A stretch of 64,000 nucleotides of DNA from NCBI GenBank assembly GCA_030248225.1, contig JASANE010017598.1, forward strand, positions 1 to 64,000, written 5' to 3'. Shown here piece by piece: positions 56,751 to 64,000 of this stretch. The translations under genes were made by a program, and so were the position numbers. Numbering within the stretch: position 1 is the stretch's first letter; each line of letters begins with the position of its first letter. The notes below the pieces were generated by a model that saw only the letters and a program-made list of their open reading frames with translations, was not told where the DNA came from and made no database searches. The stretch is from Trileptium ribeirensis (lineage: Eukaryota; Nematoda; Enoplea; Enoplida; Thoracostomopsidae).

Positions 56751-57048
56751 GATGTAACGGCATTGAAATTGGTCGACGAGAAAGACTGATAGCCACAATG
56801 CTTTCTGAAACTAAACTGTATAATAATATTGGTAAATGGCATGTGTATCATAGTGTTGAATTGATATCAAATATCGCACCCCTACATTTGAGTTGTACTA
56901 CTACTAGAGAGGGTGCATTACAATACCATCTATGTCATAACTGTGTACCTGCTGCAAGCAATTCGGAAACAAAGAAAACACTAATGAGCATGTGTTGCTA
57001 TTAATATCGTAGATTGGCTGGTCTTACAAAGTTAGAAGTATTATTTAG

Positions 57049-57289
57049 GATTTTACGAGGCGGCTGTTTACCTAATTGCAAATGGTGCTAACGTTTCTTT
57101 GCTGCAACCAGGGACAAATCGAACAATTTTGCATCTTATTGCTATGGCATCTAACGATGATGAACGAGATCTGGCATCGGGTTCTTTTTCGACAATGAAA
57201 GCAGAGAAAAACTGTTTATACGAAGAAGTTGTGACATCCGCGCTGTCGGCTAAAAATCTGGATATAAATATACAAGATTGGATGGGCGA
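57049..57289 (+). CDS. ANKFY1: ANKFY1-like exon 7: ankyrin repeats
   Basis: Residues 299-378 plus two bases. FYEAAVYLIANGANVSLLQP then TILHLIAMASND gives one repeat (A-x-x-L-I-x-x-G-A-x-V, T-x-L-H-L-x-A). ALSAKNLDINIQDWMG starts the next (L-D-I-N-I-Q-D in place of the usual A-N-P-N-M-Q-D). The donor GTAAAT overlaps the apparent stop of the naive frame, so the stop TAA at 57291 is intronic. Confidence 0.93.
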
Positions 57290-57916
57290 GTAAATATCAT
57301 CTTTTACGTATTGCGGTTTAGATTTTTTGGTAAAACGCGCTGATTTATCTTTACTTGCAGAATACCAATTGAAACTCCAACTATAATTTTTAAATTAAGA
57401 CTGTAATTGGATCCCTTTGAAATCTATAATGTTTTCTTGCCAAGACTTTTTAAACGCATTAAGACAACTGAAACATAATCTACTATTGGTGATTTCGAAG
57501 CGGGTAGCATTTTCGGATGTAGCAGGGCAGTTAGCCGTTTAATAGTATGTCAACCGTGCTCAAAATATGACACTGTATTTGACGTGCCTAAATCATTTTG
57601 ACGGAAAAAACTAAACTGAATCCTGTTTCGCATGGTTACATTGCGCTTGGCAGGTACTGTGTTGCGTACAGTCGATAATTTGAAACGATGGCTGCAGCTG
57701 TCAGATAATAATGCTGAATATACGTTATTTTGCGAAGTTTTAGTAATGATAAGAGTGCAATATGAATTATTTAACTTATTGATTCACAAATAGTTATTGC
57801 TCAAAGGTCTCATTCAGCAGTTTCAGTGCTTGAAAGACTGATTAAAATCAAAATATGGCTTCTAAAGTTGCAGACGACTAGAGCAGTTTTGGGTCTTTAT
57901 CACTCTCTTATATCAG
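57290..57916 (+). other. ANKFY1-like intron 7
   Basis: 627 bp, GTAAAT...TATCAG, the shortest intron of the gene. Nothing recognised inside. Confidence 0.85.
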
Positions 57917-58155
57917 TAAAGATTACACACCATTATTCAGCACAGCGATCCATCTTGCCATCAAACATAACAGAAAAGAATTGTACGATGCGTTCGTGAA
58001 AGCGAGTAATCCCAACCCTGATCTGAGTATTTGCAACAACGACGGATTTACGCCGTTATGGTATGCACTGAATAGTGTTGCTGATAAATATTTTGGCGTT
58101 GCTGAGTCGTTGCTACAATTAGGAGCAAATGTTAACGACATCCACAAGAATACAG
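57917..58155 (+). CDS. ANKFY1: ANKFY1-like exon 8: ankyrin repeats
   Basis: Residues 379-458 plus one base. IHLAIKHNRKELYDAFVKAS, then DLSICNNDGFTPLWYALNS and ESLLQLGANVND give two ankyrin repeats (G-x-T-P-L-W-x-A, L-L-x-x-G-A-N-V-N). The exon ends ACAG before GCTAGT: a GC donor. The left-over G plus GA of exon 9 restores the Gly of the family's T-G-N-x-L-L-Q motif, which fixes this unusual border. No GT site nearby keeps the frame. Confidence 0.92.
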
Positions 58156-58925
58156 GCTAGTGTTATTTTTCGCATCACTGGCACGGTTTCGTAAAACTTT
58201 TCGGTCGGTTCGTAATATTTTGCTTATGCTTCACACAGATTGTTGTGTTTTATACATAAATATAACAATATAGTTGTATGCGGCCAACATGGACCGGTGG
58301 TTTTAAATGTTTTCCAAGGCCAAAGTGAAAAGTGACGACATCAAACTGTTTCTATTATATATTTTCTGTAGATAAACACGGTACATCTCTTGTCTTGAGA
58401 GTACCTTGGCATGCGTTACAATCGAGGTAACTCTATGCACATTACCGTCATGGTAGCACCCCATATTTTATATAATTTTTATATTCTCCAGCTAGCACAA
58501 TATATCACCCGTTGGATCTCCGGCCCGCTAAAGATAAAGGGATCGAGCACAATAACGGAAAATATGTGGTATTTAATTTTGAATAACTACAGACCGTTTC
58601 GAGCAGGCAATCTATATAGACTTTGCTGCCAAGGTAATCTTGAGGGGTCAAAATGTAATGCGTGCCATGCCGTTCTCGACATACTAACCCATATCCTAAA
58701 CTTAGGTCCTTATTTCAGACATACACTAAACCTAAGCATAACTCGGGGAGCTCTAAGCCGCCCCAAGAACCCATCACTCTAAGCTGGTCTTTTTCTAACG
58801 ATATAACGTATTGCCCCTCAGTGTTACATGGACCCACTTTGGTGTACATGGTGCACTCAATTATTCTGTTAAGAAGATATGTGGCAATGTAATTCTAGCC
58901 TGTCCACAGCCCTCCGGAAAGTGGG

Positions 58926-59418
58926 CTGGCCTGTGCACTGTGAGGGGGACCCCCAACTTTTGAAATGCCCCATGTACGTGAGATTTCCCCCATGTGCGTC
59001 ACCCCACCCTGCCAAAACCACCATGTTCAACTAATTCCAAAAATTTTTTATGTCTGAAAATTTACGTTTTTTGTTTGCAAATTGTTTTTTAAACCTTTAA
59101 CCATTATTTAATAAATGGTAATATTAATATTGTAATATTTGTAATATGGTAATAAATTATAATATAATGCTAAAATATCGTTTTTTAGCTTGAAAATACA
59201 TTCAAATACAGTAAAATTGCATGAAGATATATCATAACTTGTGGTAATTGATGTTTAAAAACAATTTGCAAACAAAAACATAATTTTCAGACATAAAAAA
59301 TTTCTGGAATTAGTTGAACATGTGGGGTTTCGCCCGAGTGGTGGACGTACATGGGGGAAAATACCACGAACATGGGGGATTTGGAAAGTGGGGGGTCCCC
59401 TCAATGTGGACAAGCCAG
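58926..59418. mobile_element. Foldback element with arms of about 170 bp
   Basis: The left arm (CTGGCCTGTGCACTGTGAGG, GGACCCCCAACTTT, ATGTTCAACTAATTCCA, TTTTTTATGTCTGAAAAT, TTTGTTTGCAAATTGTTTTT) is mirrored by the right arm ending AATGTGGACAAGCCAG at 59418. The arms span about 58926-59093 and 59252-59418, around an AT-rich centre of about 160 bp. Non-coding; the superfamily is not determined. Confidence 0.85.
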
Positions 59419-60624
59419 TAATGGTTAAACTGAACAGACATGAATTTGGTAAGCTTAACTGGATTGAATTTATTTTAACTAAACGCAACGATACTGCAAT
59501 GTTTCAAACTTATAAAGAAGCGGTTGTTGGATGAACAAGCTCAATACATAACTGTTTTGAGAAAAAATTATTGATAATTCGTGAAAAACGTTTTGCCTTT
59601 GCAGGAAGGAGATTAATCTGTGGGTGGATGTATGCAGCATAGTTTTTTTACGAATACTATGTAGTGTGAATACGTTAACTATCAACACGAAAAATCAAAT
59701 TAATGCAGTTGTCAAATGCCCTGAAAGATTGTACACGGCCGAAGTTTTTTCGTTGCCTGGGGTTTCGTAGGCTTTTCTCCAAAGATTTTTATTGAATTCG
59801 GCATGTTTACGAGGAATTCTTACTTTTGTGGGCGAAACGAGTGCTTGGATACCTATCGACGACCAGTGCACATATTTCAAACAAATTGGGTTAATTTTGT
59901 AGAGGAAGTAAGGCTCAATACGATTGTGTATTATGCTTTTCCACAAGATTATCCATGTGACATAGTGTTAGGTTTCATATATGTTTTTCGAAGGGCCCAC
60001 GCGAGTTGGAATACATAAAAACCGCCAAATTTACATAAACTAATTGAGATTTATGACAGTGAAATATTGAGGTGTCGGGTTCATTTGAAAGTGTATTACA
60101 ATTAGCCCATAAGACCCCAAATGGAAAAAATTATCCCTTCTGTATAAAGAAGATACTTTGGATGGTATTAGGATCACATTGCCTCGCAAATATAGCTTGT
60201 TATAGTTTCTGTGATGTGTTATTTACAGGGTAAAATATGTTTTAAAATGTGCGCTTGAGATCCGAAGTACACAAAATGAGCATGTTTTCACAGCAATCGG
60301 AGGCATATTTGCGATATTGAACTCATTTTATAACGCATTTCCAGCTCTTTGTAAACGCTTGTGACTCGTTACAGCGATGGAGTCTCTTGTAGGCAGTCTA
60401 GATAGGTTTTAAAATGGGAATATGATGGCGTCGTTCACTACATTCACCACCGGGTGTCACACATATACCGACTCTCTGCTTGCACGGATGGATCGCAGGA
60501 TAGCGCACAGGACCCAAATATAAAATGAATAATCAAACAGTTCAGATGACCATTGCTTATATTTTTGCATTTCTTTGCACATGCTGATCTGGTCATGGTC
60601 ATGATAATGTCATTTTTGGGCGGA

Positions 60625-61025
60625 GCTCGGCAAAGCCGAGCGAAGCGTTTATATTTTCTGTCTGGGAGCGAAAAAGTCGATGTCCGTTCGTCTTTCATGG
60701 ATCTCAAGAACCACTGAACCGATTTAAAAAAATTTTTTTTGTTTGAAAGCCTATTATGTCAGAGTGTGCACCTGATATTTGGGATTAAAAAATTTTGAGT
60801 GGTTAATTAGTAATTAGCTAATTAGTTAAGCTTATGCAGCTAAAGAGAATTTTGCAATATTTGTGTTATTTATTGAAATAGAATCGTTTCGATCAAACCA
60901 TTATAGGTTTTTGGGTCGAAGAATTCAAATATAATATTTTTACCAATGATGAAGCCCTATGCAATGTAGTTACAAGAAGATAAAATTGAGTACATTCGTA
61001 ATGCCACAGCCCAAGCTCCGCTCAC
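60625..61025 (+). repeat. Repeat family A, shortened copy
   Basis: Starts near GCCGAGCGAAGCG and ends near AGCTCCGCTCAC, with the order GCGAAAAAGTCGATGTCCGT, AACCACTGAACCGATTTAAA, TTGTTTGAAAGCC and TTAATTAGTAATTAGCTAAT shared with the other copies. The middle is deleted. Confidence 0.7.
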
Positions 61026-61832
61026 AAATGTAGTTCCACTACCGACTAGTCTGGTAGCTATGTGACAATAATAATTATTCTGATTGTTAAAATTTCATGT
61101 TCATTTTACTGGCAAATTCGTTCGAGTTTTGCACCGCTATTAAGACACCGTTACCTGCGCGGCATACCGAAGAGTAATTTCGGAAGTAGCGCGCCAAAGT
61201 TTCGTAACCCAGATCACGACAGTATACTAAACACAATCAACTCGACATTATTTATACTATACATTACTTTTTGTTTGTAGTACCATTTTTTAGCTAGCTG
61301 AGACATAATTGTATAACGTTTTTCGTGCAATGAAACTGCACATACGGCTGTGTAGTTTATGTTTACTAATAATTGATACGTAGAACTCTTGCTTTAGACG
61401 GTAAAAATTAGCATTCAATAACTATTGGACTGCCGGTTTCACAAATATTGTTGCGGATGGCGGTCCAGATTTATAAGATTGGGTAGCCGGAGTGCTTTTG
61501 GGAACGCAAATTGGTCTTAATTTTAAACCATGTAATTTTTATCATTTGCGCTATTCCACTTAAGTAAAATGTTTTTATAAGAACCTCCACAACGTATTTA
61601 CGATTATACAGGTATTTATTAGAAATTTATATGAAATTTCGTTCTTCTTGAAGTTATCAGCACAGCACTACGGACAAAGGCATAAATATGCCATTTTACT
61701 GCTAGATTTAATGTTACCCTGAAAGGTAATGTCCTATATCTCTAGCGGTTGCAGAGATATTACCATGTTTCGTGCATTTAGAGTGCTAGTGTCCATTGAA
61801 AAACGAATTTCGATCCAACCCTACAATGTAAA

Positions 61833-62051
61833 CTGGCTAGTCCAAACCTCGGAAATTATAGCCGGTGGCGGCCCACCTGCCGGGGGGTGCCGGGTTTTGC
61901 CGAGGACCACTTTTTTGCCGGATTTTGTCGCGTTTAGGCATTTATTTTTCTCAGCAGGGGCTTTGAGCCGCGGGGTATCCGAATTTTTGCCGGTGGGCAG
62001 CCGAAAATGTCGGAAAGCCCCCCGCCCCTCCCCGCACTTTGGACTAGCCAG
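61833..62051. mobile_element. Short GC-rich TIR element, copy 2, with GTAAA duplication
   Basis: 219 bp. Starts CTGGCTAGTCCAAACC and ends ACTTTGGACTAGCCAG: 14-bp perfect inverted ends. GTAAA is directly repeated on both sides (61828-61832 and 62052-62056), a clean target duplication of 5 bp. The interior is about 60 percent GC against AT-rich surroundings and matches copy 1 at 33813-34011. Non-autonomous; the family is unknown to me. The 108-codon frame over it is an artefact. Confidence 0.92.
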
Positions 62052-62683
62052 GTAAATAGTGACAATAGCAGCATTCCATTTGCAACTACATAGAGAATGA
62101 ATTGCTCCACAATATCAGACTAAAACACCTATATAACTCGTTTGGTTGCAAACATATTACCATTTTCATGTATTTTGGGTGTCATGCGCCCATTTTAGAA
62201 CGCGTTTTACAAAATTCATAGAAGACATCATAACAGAGCATTACATACGGATATCTACACCTGTTGTCGAGTCTTATACAGCTTAATATGTAACATAATA
62301 CTGAATGGTTTTGGCACTATACACTGTACAATAATTATTTTATTTTGGATGTTTGCGAACTGTTAGTTTCAATGCCATTTTAAAATAAACTTGGAACTAC
62401 AGCATTATTGTCTTGTTTTGCTTGTCAGCACCGTGTTTTACATCTAAGCGTAATAAACCCACGCATTTACATAAAGAACGTAATATTTGTTTTTCTATAT
62501 TCATGACTCCATTCTCTGATTTCCAGGTGTTGGTCGGTTATCGAAATTTTGATTTCCGGTGTTCTTCATGAATATGCAATTATAATGTTGACGTTGGACC
62601 CATGTAACCACCTGTACCCCCACTTCAGAAAATTTTTGTTGCCGCACTGGCAAACGCTATTGCCATTAGGTTGTGGATTTCAG

Positions 62684-62784
62684 GAAATAGTTTGCTTCAA
62701 CTCTGTATTGATGCCAGTAACGAGGATGCTGCTATGTTTTTGCTTTCAAAACCCGGTATAGAAGTGAATCACAAAAACCACAAG
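62684..62784 (+). CDS. ANKFY1: ANKFY1-like exon 9: ankyrin repeat, last exon in window
   Basis: Residues 459-492. NSLLQLCIDASNEDAAMFLL then SKPGIEVNHKNHK aligns with the vertebrate G-N-x-L-L-Q-x-x-x-x-A-x-N-E-x-A-A-x-F-L and V-N-H-R-N-K segments. Acceptor GATTTCAG, donor GTATAT, and it ends on a codon boundary. The next exon should restart with the W-G-E-T-P-L-H part of the following repeat beyond the window or past the family A copy. Confidence 0.93.
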
Positions 62785-63214
62785 GTATATATATGCTGTC
62801 AGTATTTGCAATTTTATATTGTCGTTTTCTTACTTTCTTTTCATATTTACAAACAGCCTTATACATAAAATGATATAATGTATAGTATTCGCCCAGAATT
62901 ACCGTAGACTTTGGAGCGAACAAGCGTCGAACAAAATTTATTATTTCCCGAACAAATCGGGAATAAAATTTGATCATATGTCGAATAAATTTTAAGAATG
63001 TGGCCAATAAGTTTCGGACAAAATTTGAATTTTCTGGGAGGGTTATCGAATTAGAAAATAAGTTTTCACTTCTGCAGAAGATTGGGAACTGTGTAGCTCT
63101 TCCGCAAATTCCGGGAACGAAACCTTGCCATTGATATTATTCATGCATCTTTTTATTTTCTTCAAAGTAGTATCTTGTTAGTTTTGTTTGTATCGCATTG
63201 AGCAGATTTATTGA
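62785..63214 (+). other. ANKFY1-like intron 9, start
   Basis: GTATAT donor followed by AT-rich intronic DNA. No further exon was recognised before the end of the window. Confidence 0.7.
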
Positions 63215-64000
63215 CGAAGCGGAGCTTTTTTGTTTTCGTCATAGCGGGAAAAATCGGCACCGTCCATCGAACTTCTCAATATCTTCTTGGCCGATTAATT
63301 TTTTTGTTTGAAAGGCATAATATAGGTCAGGTGAAAGACATATAGATTTTGTCAAAATTTGCTTTAGTTAATTAGTAATTAATTAAACGTGTTAGCCTAT
63401 TTTAGCATTTTCAAACAAAAATTGTGCTTATTTTTCAATGAATAATTAGTGTAAAGCTTTTATTTTTGTGCGTGTACTACATCTCGCCGTGTCGATTATG
63501 AATCTTGTTATCTTGTTTATTACTATTCGAGGATGCGAAAAACATGCTAATTAGTTATTTAGTTAATTACAAATTAATTAGCTAATTTTTGAAAATTTAA
63601 GCGTGCTCAGAAATGAAAAAATGCACCTGGTGGTTTTATATGTCGCTGATCACGAATATGATATTTCTGAAGCTCTAAAACTTACAATAATAATAATAAT
63701 AATGCATTTATAAAGCGTCCTTTTTGCTGATACCGTTGCAAAACCGCTGAATACGATGACAGTAACAGTACCATATTTTTGAAATTATGAAGGTAAGACC
63801 TACGGAAACAGAAATGTTTTAAACTTGACCTTATACGCTAATTAGTTAAGTAATTAATTAGCTAATTACTTAATTTTGGTTATTGCAAATTTTAAAATTG
63901 CTGATTTTTTGCGCCCGGGGGTTTTCGATGTCGCTGATCATGGATATATGACTTTTAAAGCTCTATAATTTTATCATTTGTGCTAATTTGTTAATTACTT
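63215..64000 (+). repeat. Repeat family A, copy running off the window end
   Basis: Same order as 32330-33445: GACGAAGCGGAGC, GGGAAAAATCGGCACCGTCC, TTAATTAGTAATTAATTAA, AGCATTTTCAAACAAA, CAATGAATAATTA, TTTTTGTGCG, GTCGCTGATCACGAATATGA, TTTCTGAAGCTCTAAAACTT, then AATTAATTAGCTAATTA. An AAT microsatellite and about 150 bp of other sequence interrupt it near 63685-63830. It continues past 64000. Confidence 0.8.
63686..63703 (+). repeat. AAT microsatellite, six units
   Basis: Six uninterrupted AAT units inside the family A copy. Confidence 0.9.

Larger units (their letters stand above)
51672..57048 (+). other. ANKFY1-like intron 6
   Basis: About 5.4 kb, GTTAGG...TATTTAG. Contains the second family Y copy with its nested hAT remnant (52065-53800) and the family X array (55970-56750). 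A CpG-rich spot (GCGGCCGCGGCCGGCG at about 54408) and a GC-rich patch at 54060-54160 have no explanation. Phases across the intron match, so no exon is missing. Confidence 0.85.
58156..62683 (+). other. ANKFY1-like intron 8 (GC-AG)
   Basis: About 4.5 kb, GCTAGT...GATTTCAG. Holds the foldback element at 58926-59418, a shortened family A copy (60625-61025), a minus-strand family X fragment (62090-62165) and the short TIR element at 61833-62051. Frames at 58411-58782, 59255-59534, 59695-60018 and 60444-60707 are unsupported or lie in repeats. Confidence 0.85.
37775..62784 (+). other. ANKFY1: ANKFY1 (Rabankyrin-5) orthologue, 5' part of gene
   Basis: Nine exons with total length 1476 nt = 492 codons, open throughout, with all splice phases compatible. 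Order of parts matches vertebrate ANKFY1: N-terminal coiled coil (residues about 4-45), BTB/POZ (about 67-165), BACK-like segment (about 166-240), then ankyrin repeats. The vertebrate protein is about 1170 residues, so roughly 42 percent is here and the rest, including the C-terminal FYVE finger, is expected past 64000. Known family role: a Rab5 effector on early endosomes that binds PI3P and acts in macropinocytosis and endosomal trafficking. Introns range from 1.2 to 5.4 kb and hold most of the repeats listed below. No damage is seen in any exon, so the gene looks functional. Confidence 0.95.

Noticed and set aside
58411..58782. 123-codon plus-strand frame in intron 8
   Set aside because: No domain, no splice signals in phase with the ANKFY1-like exons, and exon 8 joins exon 9 directly.

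Overview
The window is animal (metazoan) nuclear DNA. It is AT-rich, its one clear host gene is split by long introns with ordinary GT-AG borders, and much of the rest is recognisable transposable-element debris. The host gene is the 5' part of a Rabankyrin-5 (ANKFY1) orthologue. Nothing in the sequence fixes the species; an invertebrate is my inference from the repeat content (Ty3/Gypsy, pogo with a pipsqueak-type helix-turn-helix, hAT, tRNA-derived SINEs).

Layout. 1-8.6 kb: AT-rich intergenic or intronic DNA with degenerate tandem repeats (1.25-2.08 kb and 7.96-8.16 kb), a cluster of three short hairpins (6.73-6.81 kb), one possible but unidentified exon (3.29-3.69 kb) and a weak ankyrin-like exon on the minus strand (6.9-7.0 kb). 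8.6-19.7 kb: DNA visibly richer in CpG, without convincing genes. It holds a 117-bp tandem duplication, a perfect hairpin and a MITE (13.515-13.942 kb) with a TAA target duplication and many internal hairpin motifs. 19.7-20.46 kb: a repeat that recurs inverted at 40.03-40.77 kb. 20.5-25.6 kb: a decayed Ty3/Gypsy gag-pol (RT with YLDD, RNase H, integrase) followed by a degenerate PHD finger; a foreign element interrupts the RT. 25.9-27.77 kb and 31.07-31.35 kb: A-rich coding-like DNA of the same style, split by a complete 3.3-kb pogo-family transposon (27.770-31.069 kb) with terminal inverted repeats, TA duplications and a two-exon transposase carrying one frameshift. 31.4-37.7 kb: SINEs, nested foldback elements, a short GC-rich TIR element and a recent tandem duplication.

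37.775-62.784 kb: nine exons of the ANKFY1-like gene, 492 codons with every splice phase consistent. They encode the N-terminal coiled coil, BTB domain, BACK-like segment and the first ankyrin repeats; the remaining ankyrin repeats and the FYVE finger must lie beyond 64 kb. One intron uses a GC donor. The introns are full of repeats, including a hAT remnant whose target sequence is seen uninterrupted in a second copy of the host repeat.

No operons, CRISPR arrays or functional RNA genes were found. Apart from ANKFY1 the coding-like sequences are mobile-element proteins at different stages of decay, and the nesting gives a relative order of insertion.
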